In this document: in pieces, positions 44,356 to 56,599 of the stretch
Layout: each line of letters opens with the position of its first letter
How positions within the stretch are numbered: the stretch's first letter is position 1
Assembly: GCA_947044405.1 (NCBI GenBank)
Contig: CAMRHE010000011.1
Location: forward strand, 9,981,001 to 10,045,000
Source: Leptodactylus fallax
Taxonomy: Eukaryota > Chordata > Amphibia > Anura > Leptodactylidae
Length of the DNA stretch: 64,000 nucleotides
Direction: 5' to 3'
Notes under the pieces: model-generated
Told to the model about the DNA's origin: nothing
The model's database searches: none
The model's input: only the letters and a program-made list of their open reading frames with translations
Translations under genes and position numbers: made by a program

Positions 44356-45619
44356 ATATATATATGTTTGTTATATTACTGTTGCACAATTTAATTCCTT
44401 AAAAATGCGGTAATAAATTACCCAGATTTACCTGGATGCCCATTACCTGATATTACATTTTGCTTGAATATTGAAAAGATAAAATTCAGTGCCACAAATA
44501 TCTAATACTAGCATTAAAAGTTCTTGGTCGCAAAGACTGTAATGATAATCAAAGTTCAATATTAGTTCAGATGCTAATTGAACATTTTTTTTTTTAATAT
44601 TATGATTTCCATCTGCAACTATTACAAAGTGTAATTGGATGTGCACCAAACATTCATTGTATGGAAAATTACATTCTTTCACATAAGTACTGCATAGCAA
44701 ATTTATGTGTATAATACTAAACTGAAATTTAGGTTGATTGAAAAGCCCATGAAACATATTTTCATCCATATTACTACACCAATTGAAATAGAAATAATTG
44801 TATTTTAAGAAGTGAAAATAAAGGGAGGTAGCTAATTGACAAGTGAAGTAGTGTACAGCATAAAAAAACACATATAAGCAAATTTTTCCACTTCAGAACT
44901 AAGAGCAGAAACTTCAGCAGTTTTTAAATTTATACTAGAGTCCCTATTCATCTTCTCTCAGATCACAAAGTTGTAATTTAGATAAATAGGTTACATCCAT
45001 TACAAATATAGAATGTATGATTAAGCCAGGTTTCAAGCAAATTAGCCTTTAGATGCAGCAGGGGTTAGAGCCATTAACTCCAATAATAGAATACCTACAG
45101 AAAAATTATGGGCTTTCAAGTTCCCGTTATAGTGCTGCAAAGAAGGTTTTAAAAAAATCTCTCCAGAGTATTATTACACTGTTCAAATGCACTCTAGTAT
45201 ATTTACTATTGTTAAGACTTCTTTTTGTGCATGCTGTATTTATACTCCTTCTCTACAATTCATGAGTAGACTCAAGCAATAAATGCAAATACAGTGGGTA
45301 ATCTAGTCTTACAACTGTATGATAATTAAAATAATTGTTCTAGTCTAGTTTACAGCAATTTGGTTTGTCTGATGTTGACTTAATAAAGAAATGAATGGTA
45401 ATAATTTTGAAATTTATATTGGTACATTGATGTTTGAGTTTAATTTTTTTGTTATGTTATGTTTTTGTCTTGCTTTATTGCACATCTTACAGCTTCCATA
45501 TTTTCAATTGGCCTCATCTCCTGGTTAGGTTGCAGCTCCCAGCTCTCTGCTTCTGAATAGTTGCTTTGTGTGTCAGTATAACTTACTTGGGTATGTTGGG
45601 CTGAAATGTACCAGAATTA
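44356..45619. other. AT-rich, apparently single-copy DNA; no gene
   Basis: No mobile-element similarity is recognised. Open frames of 142 codons (minus, 44443-44871) and 70 codons (plus, 45053-45265) have unbiased AT-rich composition and no known relatives. I consider them chance. Confidence 0.4.
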
Positions 45620-46172
45620 TTAAAGAGGACCTTTCATGTCCTCATAAAAGTGCGGTTTTATATACTGCTAGAAAGCCGACAGTGCGCTGAATTCAGCGCA
45701 TTGTTGCCTTTCCTGATATGTGCCCCGGAGTGGTGGAGGTATCGGTGTCTTTAGTTTTGGCATCAATATCACCCCACTGTCAGAAGGGTGTTCCTCGTAG
45801 CTCAGCGTCAGCTGGACTGTGAGGAATGCCCCCCCCCAACATAGTACCCTAACATAGCCTTGTACTGTCAGAGGGGGCATTATTTACAGCTCAGTGATGA
45901 CGCTGAGCTGTGAGGAACGCCCCCCCCAGTACAAGTCTATGGATGAGTACTGTCGGGAAGGGGGGTTCCTTACAACGCAACGCTGATGCTGAGCTAAGAG
46001 GAAGGCCCTTTTGACAGTGGGGAGATATTGGTGCCTAAACTATTGACACCGATATCTTCACCACTGAGGCACATACCAGGAAAGCCAACAGTGTGCTAAA
46101 TTCAGTGCACTGTCGGCTTTCTAGCGATATATAAAACTGAACTTTCAAGAGGATATGAAAGGTCCTCTTTAA
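45620..46172. mobile_element. TTAA-ended foldback MITE
   Basis: TTAAAGAGGACCTTTCATGT at the left is mirrored by ATATGAAAGGTCCTCTTTAA at the right. The inverted similarity continues inward for more than 200 bp per side (GAAAGCCGACAGTGCGCTGA versus TCAGTGCACTGTCGGCTTTC-type). The whole 553 bp is almost one imperfect hairpin, with repeated GGAATGCCCCCCCC-like pieces in the middle. Noncoding. Confidence 0.82.
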
Positions 46173-48034
46173 GAGACTCTCGCCTTTTAATAATACAGGC
46201 ACAATGTGGGATGTCCCATGCACTGGAATTCAAACATCCAGTCTGATAGCCCTGACCCCCTTTCATCCTCTCCCCATACTGGCCACTTTATTGAAAAATT
46301 GCAAGTGAAAAGGAAAAAGTTGCAATTTTTGTGAAAAAACTTCAATTCAAAACAACAACTATAGCTTTTTCATGCCTTGTATATCCAAAAACTGGCACAC
46401 AAGGCATGATAAATCGGCCCCACTGTATGTTTTTTGGGTTCATATCCCATCATGACAAAGCAGGGAAATCTTTTTAAATCAAAATGTTTTGTGATGATTT
46501 CCCTGCTTTAGGCTAAAGTCCAACGTAGCGTTCCGCAGCAAAAAAGCACTGTGGGAAAAACCACAGCGACGACTCATAGCGGTTTTTCCCGCAGAGCATT
46601 TTACAGAAAGTCTGCGAACTTTCTGCTTCAATTATACCTATAAGGAAACTGCCGACGTTTCCGTAGGTATAATTGACATGCTGTGATTTCCAAAAATGCT
46701 AGAATTCCATCCACTACACAGTGACTATAAAACGCCGCAGTGGGTCCCTGACCTTATTTTAACTGGATCATCAGTTAGGGTAGTTTCACACTATCATTGT
46801 TTGGTGAGAGGATCAGAACAATAGACTTTCTGTTTGTGTCTGTCTTCTAGGGATGAGCAAACTGATTAAACCCAAATTTTCCAAAAGTTTTAGGTTCAAC
46901 CAAAACTTGAAAATTTTAGGCTTCACCACCCACAAAATACTATTATACTTTTCAGGCATTTGGTGGTATTCTGGCATCCTCTTCATGCCTGAAGAGGACC
47001 CCATCATACTGTAATGTGGAATACAGCATAAAAATATGCCCAAGGTAGTGCATAAAGCAAGGAGTGGAAAAAAAAAGCACCAAAGGAGACTAGGGTACAG
47101 ACAGTGGAAGGGTATTCATTAAAGTATTGACAAAAAAAAAAACTGCTGTAAAAAAAGAGGCACACTGCTTTGTCATTTTTCCACCTGACTCACCACTTTT
47201 GTAAAACAAGTGTGGAGCGGGGTGGGGATCAATTCAGTCTGGGGCAGGGATGTCTCAGCCCTACAGATTTACTATAACTCACTCCAGAAAAATTGAACGA
47301 GCTATACATGAAATTTTGCCATGCTTTGACTGGCATATACTTCAATTCTGGTGCGTGGGATCTTCATAGATGTGTCAGAATTATTAACAAGCTGGAACCT
47401 TTTAAAAACTCTGGCGCATGTGGCTCTACCTGGATATTTGAATAAAACTAGCGTAGGAATCCTTAATAAATGATGTCCTTTGTTTAATGGCAGCTTGGCT
47501 GTGTATCATAGTTGAGTCTGAGGAAATTTCAGTCCTCATAAAGAGAAGAAATCAAATGAAAATACCTGAAGAAAGAAGTAAAATAATGCAAGGCACAGGA
47601 AGATTAAAGCTGCGTGAGCTAGGAAGGAAGGTCAAAGATTACTTGATATACAGTAGCTATGCATGGTGTAATTTCTTGATAATGATAACGATTCAGTGTT
47701 GTTACATGTAGATAAATAACACCAATAAAGACAGTACTTTCTAGAGTTATTCATCTAGCAGTGCTACTGTAAGAGATCCTTCTTTTTTCATGTTTCTACA
47801 ATATGTATTTCTGACAGATGGGTGGGTCTGACAAATGCAAGCAGTAGCTGATCAGTATTTCACACATGTACAGGTATGATCAAAGCGCAACCCAAAAAAG
47901 TGACCTACCTTGGGGGGATTCTGAGAATTCTTTATTTTTACACATAAACATAAAATGTGCTTCCCAATGTTTTGCTCATATTTGTCAAGAAACAAATAAA
48001 TGACAATAAGAAATAAGGAAAAATCTACAATTAT
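46173..48034. other. Repeat fragments and unclassified DNA
   Basis: Positions 46509-46760 share segments with the MITE at 24563-25094 (TATACCTATAAGGAAACTGC ... GGTATAATTGACATGCTG). Near 46775 there is a TTAGGGTAGTTTCACAC terminus. At ~46849 there is a lone TAGGGATGAGCAAACT end of the hAT-type MITE. From 46900 to 48034 nothing is recognised apart from short chance frames. Confidence 0.45.
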
Positions 48035-48707
48035 TGTAAGGGAATTGCTAGTTGAGCAATTCCCAAAAGCTGTTGCAGAAACCTGGAAGGAATGGAAAGA
48101 CAGAGACAGTGAGCCCTAAACTCGACCCAGCCCCTGTCCCTACCTAATTGCCACAACTGTGCTAATGACAGGGACAACTTGGCGATGATCCCTTCTCTAA
48201 ATAAGTGAGAACACAAAACACAGACAAGACAAACAACACGGAATAGTTGCCAGCAAGCCAAGGGTTAAAGCCAGAGAGACAAAGCAGTACCAAATCACAA
48301 TCCAAAAGAGTAGTCACAAGTAAAGCTAAAGGTCAGAGGTCAGAATTACAAATAAGCAGAAAGAGAAACTAGCAAGGAACAAATTCACAGGACAGTGTAA
48401 CAGTAGCCAGCAACCATTCGTGAACAGATGACCTGTTTATAGGAAGTCCAGAATTTGTCCCAGACTTGATTGGTAGACAGGCTATCAATCACATAGGCAA
48501 GGCTAAGATTAACTGTTAGAGGAGCGGAGAGAAACAAAGGTGCAGGAGACGATGTTGCTGAAATTCAATTACAGAGAAGAAGTACTCGGACAGTCTTTAG
48601 ACTAAGCAATAAGAACTTTAATCAAAGAATCAAACTGAACACGCCTCCTGCGCCGCAGCGTGCAAGCGGAGGGTGGCACAGAGACGGGAACAGGCAGAGA
48701 CATTACA
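48035..48707. mobile_element. Solo LTR with perfect 5-bp target duplication
   Basis: The 673-bp unit begins TGTAAGGGAATTGC and ends GCAGAGACATTACA (TGTAA/TTACA ends), flanked by ATTAT on both sides (48030-48034, 48708-48712). A TATA-like CTATAAACAGG and an ATTAAAG-type signal are seen on the minus strand, so I lean to minus orientation. It is not the same sequence as the LTRs at 8429 or 43867. Confidence 0.8.
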
Positions 48708-48712
48708 ATTAT

Positions 48713-49734
48713 CATTTATAATCAGAATCAGATTGTGTTAAAATTAGTATGGATTTTACTAGCAATAAGCATACTATGAATTGTAATGGTTGATGGTGTA
48801 ATATGATAGATAAATTATAATTTACAAAGACTGGCTCCATCGCAAATATCATATAGGTACTTCACATTCATCAAGGGCCTTGAATAGGTAAGTTAAATGA
48901 TGTAACTTTCAAGGTGACTTACTGAATTAAGTTATCTTCTAAAGCAACTCTATATCTATGCAGAATTATCATATTTACAATAGCAAAATAGTAATTTAAA
49001 TTAATCTCTGTAAAACCTTTGTCTCTGCATAACAGGCTTCCTGGTCATTTTTTAATTATTATTTTTTAAATAACTTCCCTGCTCTTGTAGCTTTATAGTT
49101 GTAAGTATTGAGTTGTAGAAATGCCAGGTTGCTGGCCAGATTGATTAATAATAAAGCTTCTTCGTGCATGTATTTGCAATTAGAAATGACTCAAGCTTGA
49201 AAATAAGCTTGGTCAACTGAAGAAACATAAATAAATATTCAGAACTATGTGTTCAAATGAATGTACTGTAAATGTGCTCATTTAGTTATTATTCAGATTG
49301 AGCTGTTGTTGTTTATATATTTACCCAATATATCTATTGCATTGTAACAACCGCATTTCATCTATTTATTGTAAATGTGTATAAAAACCTTAAAATATAT
49401 CATTTTCTTATTATTTATAATTGTTAGTGTATTAATTAATATCTTTTTTTTAGGCCCAACTGGAAACTTCTTTAGGCCCTAGTATGTCATATATTTATAT
49501 ATATATGCATAACCAAGGAAGTTAAACATATATTGATTGATCTTTCATACAGTATAAAGAAAGGGGCAAACAAAATCACTAGTAGACTATTCACAGAGGG
49601 TCAAATTTTACCTATTAAACTACAAGCACACAGAAATCTGTGGAAATACGCAAAAAACTGTAACCTTTATTAGTTATGTATTAAAAAAGATAACATATAA
49701 AAGAATAAAACATTGAAATACTCAGGGCACCAGT
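48713..49734. other. AT-rich, apparently single-copy DNA
   Basis: No transposon or coding similarity is recognised. A 34-bp stretch (TTATTTATAATTGTTAGTG... at ~49407-49441) recurs almost exactly at ~56530-56563. The composition of 49100-49330 is complex and could be conserved noncoding DNA. Confidence 0.4.
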
Positions 49735-50335
49735 AGTTCTTTATAACATGCGGAGGCCACTAATGGGGCATTTTATTGTGTGAGGGGCACTTATGTCCCA
49801 TTAGTGCCCATACACACACAGTATGATGTTTCTTAATGCCTTCCAAACAGTATAAAGCTCCTTAGTGTCACCCCCCCATAAAGTATAATGCCAGGTTACT
49901 GCAACAGTATAAAGCTATTTAACGCCCCCCCCCACACAGTATGATATCACGTTAGTTCCTCTACACATAGTATAAAGTCACGTTACTTCCTCCTCATTTG
50001 GTATAAGGCCACATTAGTGCCTCCAAACAGTATAAAGCTCCTTAGTACTCCCCCACAGCATAATGCCACAATAGTGCCTTCCACACAGTTTAAAGCTCTT
50101 TAGTGTCATCCATACAGTATAATACGAAGTTAGTGCCCCAGACACAGTATGAAGCCACGTTAGTGCCCCACACATGGTATAATGTCACATTAGTGCCCCT
50201 ACAGTATAATGATATGTTGGTGACCCCCCCACACACACAGTATAATGTGCATCAGTGCCCTGCTACACAGTATGTCACATGAGTACCCCCACACACAGTA
50301 TAAAACTCCTTAGTCCACCCTCACTAGTTAGCGAC
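49735..50335. repeat. Minisatellite-like array, unit ~35-40 bp
   Basis: About fifteen imperfect copies of a unit containing CACACAGTATAATG and CCACGTTAGTGCCCC. Units vary in length and sequence, so the array is old. Confidence 0.75.
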
Positions 50336-50574
50336 ATTGAACCCTCTACTCTACTACTACTTGACCACTAAATTAATGTGAAATAACTTTTTTCCGTTTT
50401 TCTTGTATAAACCTGGGGTGTCTTATAGTCAGACATGTCTTATCGCCAAAAAAATAACGGAAATACTGGACATGTTAAGCTCGGACCTTCAACTGATGGC
50501 AGCTTCGGTCAGTGAACCTTTATTAAAAAACTGGTTTAGTATCCCTCAAGTGAACAGGAAAGAGATCTCTCCCA
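50336..50574. other. No gene recognised
   Basis: This is the junction between the minisatellite and the Penelope-like fragment; no motif is recognised. One short frame crosses it without known similarity. Confidence 0.4.
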
Positions 50575-50962
50575 CTAATCTCTTAGATACAGGTAATCTT
50601 CACCCCCATGCAAGCCAGAAGATAAAGTGTCAATGACTAGCCCACAAACACCCCAATGGAGAATTCTAATGAAACTAGTAAAGGATATTGCATCATTTAA
50701 GCCCACAGTTTTTACCCTCTTCAATCTAAAAATCCATTAGACTTCTTTTTGAAAGATTTTATGATTATTTTTCTCAGGGAGGGGAAAATCCTCTCTATTA
50801 CTTGAAACTTTGAACACTTGGAGACAATACCATGATGTTTGCATACATGCAAACTCAAGCGACATTTCTCTCTCAAGCAGGATATTCCTCATATAATCTA
50901 AGATAATGTGTCTAAATTCCTTTTTTGTTTTCCCCATATAGTTCACTGGGCAAGTGCAAGTA
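50575..50962 (-). pseudogene. PLE fragment: GIY-YIG domain and C-terminus (minus strand)
   Basis: On the minus strand it reads MVTCTCPVNYMGKTKKEFRH (second half of GIY-YIG, with YMGKT), then KIFQKEV, a stop, WIFRLKRVKTVGLNDAISF and HWGVCG. The WI..L....GLN block is the standard C-terminal end of PLE polyproteins. The same block occurs on the plus strand at 56600-56795. The RT domain is not here. Confidence 0.78.
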
Positions 50963-50967
50963 ACCAT

Positions 50968-53900
50968 TTCCCAAGGCTGATCCCAAGACTGCTAGGCCAA
51001 CCTATAAAAAAAATATCAGCTATGGACTTTTATGCCTACCAAATAATGATCAGACATGGGTCTTCTAACCACATTTTACAATGTAGCCAACTTTTTCATC
51101 AATTTATATTTGATATGTATGCCAAGGTGGAAAGTGAGTGTCTTTTGTACATACGATTGAACCAACAAAAACTTAGAGTGGATGAATATAGTCATTTAAG
51201 GGATTCTGTTGCTAATGATGGAAACGTGGCTGACATTGGGCATATGTTTATTTTACTGGCTACATTTACTGGAAGTCCCAGACATATGAATGAGTATGCT
51301 CAGGACGCCATGACATATGTTCGGATATATGGTCCCCCTGATTTGTTTATTACAGTTACATGTAACCGAACTTGGACAGAGATAAAGGAAGAGTTTCTGA
51401 ATGGTCCGGGCCCCTCTGATTGATTATTTAATAGCAAGGGTTTGTAAACAAAAACTGATCAAACTCGTGGACGTAATTACAAAGAGTTACATTTTTGGTG
51501 AAAGTCAGTGTTGGATGTATTCAATTGAGTGGCAAAAAAGAGGTCTTCCACATACTCATTTACTGATATGGCTAAAGGATAAGATATGCCCTGATCAAAT
51601 TGACAGTGTTATTTCTGCTGAGCTTCCAAATCCAGAAGAGGAAGCGGTACTTTTTGAAACTATTTGTAAAAATATGATCCATGGGCCATGTGGGCCACTT
51701 AACCCAAGATCGCCATGTATGAAGGATGGAAAATGTACCAATAAGTATCCTTGCAACTTGATTGTAGAAACACAAACAGGAGATGATGGTTATCCTCTTT
51801 ACAAAATACAGAAACCTGAACAGGTAGAATATACTGCAAAAATCAGATTAAAACGGGTTAAACAAAACACTGATCTTGAAATAGATAATCGATGGGTTGT
51901 ACCTTACTCTCCACTGCTTTCAAAAATGTTTGATGCGCACATTAACGTAGAATATTGTAACTCTGTTAAGTCAATTAAATACATTTGCAAATATGCTAAC
52001 AAGGGCAGTGATATGGCAGTTTTGCAGCTAGAGAATCCAAAATGTACATCTGATGAGATTATGCTGTATCAGATGGGATGGTATATAAGTAGTAATGAAG
52101 CCGTGTGGCGATTACTAAATTTTCCCATCCATGAAAGACATCTGACTGTAATTCATCTCAGTGTCCATCTTGAAAATGGACAACAAGTTTATTTTACTCC
52201 CAAGAATGCAGAGGAAAGAGCTGCTCGACTACCCAACACAACATTGACAGCTTTCTTTCTCCTGTGTCAAGCAGATCCAATTGCAAGGACTTTATTATAT
52301 TCAGAAGTTCCAAAATATTATACATGGAATAAATCGAGAAAACTATTTTGCAAGAGGAAACAAGGTGCAAGGGTCATAGGATGGGACAGACGTTCCAGTG
52401 ATGCTCTTGGATGTGTGTATACAGTGCATCCAAACAACGCAGAGTGTTACTACCTCCGATTACTGCTTCACACTGTCCCTGGGCCAACTTCTTTCACAGA
52501 TTTGAAAATAGTTGATGGAGAGCTGTGTCAAACTTACAGGAAAGCATGCCAAAAGCGTGGTCTGATCGAAGACGATCAACACTGGGACATGACATTGCAG
52601 GAAGCATCTGTCACTCGCTTTCCACCTCAACTAAGAGACCTGTTCGCTATAATAATTACAACCTGCGCACCTTCCAATCCCTGAGAGCTTTGGGACAAAT
52701 ACAAAGAATATCTTAGTGAAGATATTCTTAGAGTGCAAAAGAGAGTTAATCCAGACTTAGACTTAAATTTCACTGCTGACATATTCAACAGAGCCCTCTT
52801 GATGTTAGAAGAAAGGTGCATATCTATCAATAGTAAAACTCTAATAGAATTAGGTTTGCCAGCACCAAATCGACCAGACTTTGATATTATGAACAGAGAT
52901 ATTCTGCAAGAAAAAAGCTATGATTTGGAAAAATGTAAAGAATTTGTCATATTAAATAAGCATCTTTTGTTTGATGACCAAAGATCGGCCTATATGGCAA
53001 TTATGGGTCAGATTTCCAGTGGAAATGGAGGACTATTTTTCCTAGAAGCACCAGGAGGTACTGGTAAAACATTTTTAATTAATTTGCTGCTTGCAGAAAT
53101 TCGCTCAAACAATGACATTGCCTTGGCTGTTGCATCATCTGGGATTGCGGCCACTCTTTTAGATGGAGGGCTCACGGCTCATTCACCACTAGAATTGCCC
53201 TTTAATATAGCGCTGTCAGAAACTCCTGTCTGTAATATCACTAAGGGCTCTGGGAAAGCTAAGGTATTACAAACTTGCAAAGTAATTGTTTGGGATGAAT
53301 GTACCATGGCGCACAAGAAAGTGGTCGAGGCCCTTGATCGCACCTTGAAAGATCTGTGGGGAACCGATTGTTTAATGGGGGGAATTGTTGTAATTTCTGC
53401 AGGTGACTTCTACCAGACGTTACCTGTTCTTAAGGAAGCAACACCAGCGATGAGCTGAATGCCTGTCTAAAATCTTCTTATCTGTGGATACATGTTCAGA
53501 AACAAACTCTTACTACTAATATGCGGGTTCATTTGATGGGAAATACAACTTTGGACAAATTTACACACCAGGTACTATGCCTTGGAAAGGACAGGTTCCC
53601 TACTGATTCCACTACTGGTCTCATTTCCTTTCCGGAAGATTTTTGTGAAATGACATCTTCGGTAATGGAACTTATTGACCAAGTTTCCCCTTATATTTGT
53701 AACAATTTTAACAACCATCAGTGGCTTTGTGAATGTGCAATCCTAGCACCTAAAAATGATAGTGTCAGCTCCATAAATCTACTAATTCAGGGAAGGCTGC
53801 CTGGTCTAGCGACCACATACATGTCCATTGATTCAGTCATGGAGAGTGAACAAGCCATAATGTATCCATTGGAGTTCCTGAATTCTTTGGAGCCTCTGGA

Positions 53901-54328
53901 ATGCCACCGCCATAAGCTCACTTTAAAAATAGGAGCCACAATAATTTTGCTTCGGGACCTGGACCCACCAAACATGTGTAACGGCACAAGATTGTGCATT
54001 AAAAGTCTCATGCTCAATGTTATTGAAGTCACTATTCTTATGGGAAACTCTAAGGGAGCAAATTTTTTCATTCCGCGTATTCCTTTGCTACCAAGCGACA
54101 TTCAATTTTAAGCGTCTGCAGTTCCCAATCCGACTTGCATTTGCTATGATTATAAACAAAGCACAAGGTCAATCACTTAAAGTAGCCGGCATTAATTTGG
54201 AGAGCCCGTGTTTTTCACATGGACAGTTGTACGTTGCTTGCTCTAGTGTGGGTAACCCAAAAAATCTTTTCATATATGCACCTGAAGGTAAAACCAGAAA
54301 CATTGTTTACCAAAAAGCAGTACAATAG
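50968..54328 (+). pseudogene. Helitron Rep-helicase, four visible lesions
   Basis: This is a replication initiator plus SF1 (Pif1-like) helicase for rolling-circle transposition. It opens at GQPIKKISAMDFYAYQIMIR, then RLNQQKLRVDEYSHLRD and GSPRHMNEYAQDAMTYVRIY. The HUH motif is RGLPHTHLLIW (~51542) and the catalytic tyrosine region is KYICKYANKGSDMA (~51979). The helicase has EAPGGTGKTFLINLLLAEIR (Walker A, ~53045), VIVWDECTMAHKK (Walker B, ~53284), AGDFYQTLPVL, and AFAMIINKAQGQSLKVAGIN with HGQLYVACSS (motif VI, ~54140-54240). Lesions: frameshift ~51415, TGA 52682-52684, frameshift ~53447, frameshift ~54108. Confidence 0.9.
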
Positions 54329-54416
54329 ATAGTTGTTTAACTGTAAACCAATTTTACTATTTTGTCCGTGAACTACTTATATATTACACTGGAGGGAGGG
54401 GGGAAGGGTTGCACTA

Positions 54417-56027
54417 CATTGGGGAAAAAAGTATTTAGTCAGCCACCAATTGTGCAAGTTCTCCCACTTAAAAAGATGAGAGAGGCCTGTAATTGACATC
54501 ATAGGTAGACCTCAACTATGAGAGACAAAATGAGAAAACAAATACAGAAAATCACATTTTTAAGAATTTAAGATTTTTTAAGAATTTATTTGCAAATTAT
54601 GGTGGAAAATAAGTATTTGGTCAATAACAAAAGTTCATCTCAATACTTTGTTATATATCCTTTGTTGGCAATGACAGATGTCAAACGTTTTCTGTAAGTC
54701 TTCACAAGGTTGGCATACACTGTTGCTGGTATGTTTGCCCATTCCTCCATGCAAATCTCCTCTAGAGCAGTGATGTTTTGGGGCTGTCGCTGGGCAACAC
54801 AGACTTTCAACTCCCTCCAAAGGTTTTCTATGGGGTTGAGATCTGGAGACTGGCTAGGCCACTCCAGGACCTTGAAATGCTTCTTACGAAGCCACTCCTT
54901 TGTTGCCCTGGCGGTGTGCTTGGGATCATCGTCATGCTGAAAGACCCAGCCACGTTTCATCTTCAATGCCCTTGCTGATGGAAGGAGGTTTGCACTCAAA
55001 ATCTCACGATACATGGACCCATTCATTCTTTTATGTACACGGATCAGTCGTCCTGGTCCCTTTGCAGAGAAACAGCCCCAAAGCATGATGTTGCCACCCA
55101 CATGCATTACAGTAGGTATGGTGTTCTTTGGATGCAACTCAGCTTTCACTATCCTCCAAACACGACGAGTTGTGTTTCTACCAAACAGTTCTACTTTGGT
55201 TTCATCTGACCATATGACATTCTCCCAATACTCTTCTGGAACATCCAAATGCTCTCTAGCAAACTTCAGACGGGCCCGGATATGAACTGGCTTAAGCAGG
55301 GGGACACATCTGGCACTGCAGGATCTGAGTCCCTGGCGGCGTAGTGTGTTACTGAGGGTAGCCTTTGTTACGTTAGTCCCATCTTTCTGCAGGTCATTCA
55401 CTAGGTCCCCCCATGTGGTTCTGGGATTTTTGCTCACCGTTCTTGTGATCATTTTGACCCCACGGGGTGAGATCTTGCGTGGAGCCCCTGATCGAGGGAG
55501 ATTATCAGTGGCCTTGTATGTCTTCCATTTTTTAATTATTGATCCCACAGTTGATTTCTTTACACCAAGGTGCTTGCCTATTGCAGATTCAGTCTTCCCA
55601 GCCTGGTGCAGGTCTACAATTTTGTTTCAGGTGTCCTTCCACAGCTCTTTGGTCTTCACTATAATGGAGTTTGGAGTGTGACTGTTTGAGGTTGTGGGCA
55701 GGTGTCTTTTATACTGATAACAATTTCAAACAGGTGCCATTACTACAGGTAATGAGTGGAGGACAGAGGAGCCTCTTAAAGAAGAAGTTACAGGTCTGTG
55801 AGAGCCAGAAATCTTGCTGGTTGTAGGTGACCAAATACTTATTTTCCTCCATAATTTGCAAATAAATTCTTAAAAAAATCAGACAATGTTATTTTCTAGA
55901 TTTGTTTTCTCATTTTGTCTCTCATAGTTGAGGTCTACCTATGATGTCAATTACAGGCCTCTCTCATCTTTTTAAGTGGGAGAACTTGCACAATTGGTGG
56001 CTGACTAAATACTTTTTTTCCCCACAG
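54417..56027 (-). mobile_element. Tc1/mariner transposon copy I (family of copy F)
   Basis: The left terminus CATTGGGGAAAAAAGTATTT (one change from CAGTGGGG) and right terminus ...TTTTTTTCCCCACAG have TA at 54415-54416 and 56028-56029. The element is 1,611 bp. It inserted in the noncoding part of the Helitron after the helicase gene. Confidence 0.92.
54640..55662 (-). pseudogene. Tc1-type transposase (copy I), start lost and early stop
   Basis: The position of the normal start reads ATA (55660-55662) instead of ATG, and codon 12 is TGA (55627-55629), the same change as in copy F. After the stop the frame is open: [60 protein letters not shown] (first Asp), [40 protein letters not shown] (second Asp region), [20 protein letters not shown] (Glu) and [11 protein letters not shown]. 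It is about as diverged from F as expected for old copies. Confidence 0.92.
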
Positions 56028-56375
56028 TATATTGTTAATTGGGTGTAAATGTTTTATATGTTTGTGTACGGTGCATGAATTTTAATTTTTCATAAAAAAT
56101 AATTAAAAAAATAGTTGTAATAGTTTATACTACATAATATGTATTGAATATGTAAAATCAATAAAAATGTTGAAATAAAAAAAAAGTTGTTCACATCAAT
56201 GTTACAACAAATAAGTTAAATGTGAAAATAACAAGAACAATTTCAGTGGAAAAAAAGATTTACTGTAGCACTCTGAAAATGTCAATTTCAGTGTGACACT
56301 GAAAATTTTACTTTAGCTATCATAACCAACAATTTAACATATTTTCCATGAGCGAAGCCGCGGGTATTCTACTAG
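56028..56375 (+). mobile_element. Helitron 3' terminal region
   Basis: AT-rich noncoding tail (several AATAAAA-like stretches) ends in the hairpin/CTAG terminus at 56350-56375. The next base is T, as expected for Helitron insertion. Confidence 0.75.
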
Positions 56376-56599
56376 TATATACTAACCCTGAAGTACGACA
56401 GATAATGAAATCCTGTTTGACATACTGTAGATATCACCTATAGACAAGCTAATAACCTTGTCACTTTTAAGGTCATCATCACAGGCCTTACAAGATCTTC
56501 ACATCAATGTGCCAAATCTATTGTTCCTCATTATTTGTAATTGTTAGTGTAATTATTAATATCTATTAAATCTTTTTTTTTTTTTTATTAAACTATTTA
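56376..56599. other. Short stretch with a repeat of upstream flank
   Basis: It contains TTATTTGTAATTGTTAGTG... (56530-56563), nearly identical to 49407-49441, followed by a T run. No gene is seen. Confidence 0.5.

Larger units (their letters stand above)
50968..56375 (+). mobile_element. Helitron rolling-circle transposon, degraded, 5' end not found
   Basis: It contains a Rep/helicase gene (50968-54328), Tc1 copy I (54417-56027), a noncoding tail and a 3' end of Helitron type. That end is a small hairpin AGCGAAGCCGCGGGT followed by TTCTA and CTAG, then T (56350-56376). Helitrons insert between A and T and end in CTRR. The 5' TC terminus was not identified. The Rep N-terminal part is missing, and PLE sequence abuts at ~50965. 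Confidence 0.85.

Noticed and set aside
44443..44871. 142-codon minus-strand frame as a gene
   Set aside because: AT-rich, composition-driven sequence rich in Phe, Tyr, Asn and Leu with no recognised domain.
50403..50636. 77-codon plus-strand frame just before the Helitron as part of it
   Set aside because: It overlaps the minus-strand Penelope-like coding remnant and resembles no Helitron domain.
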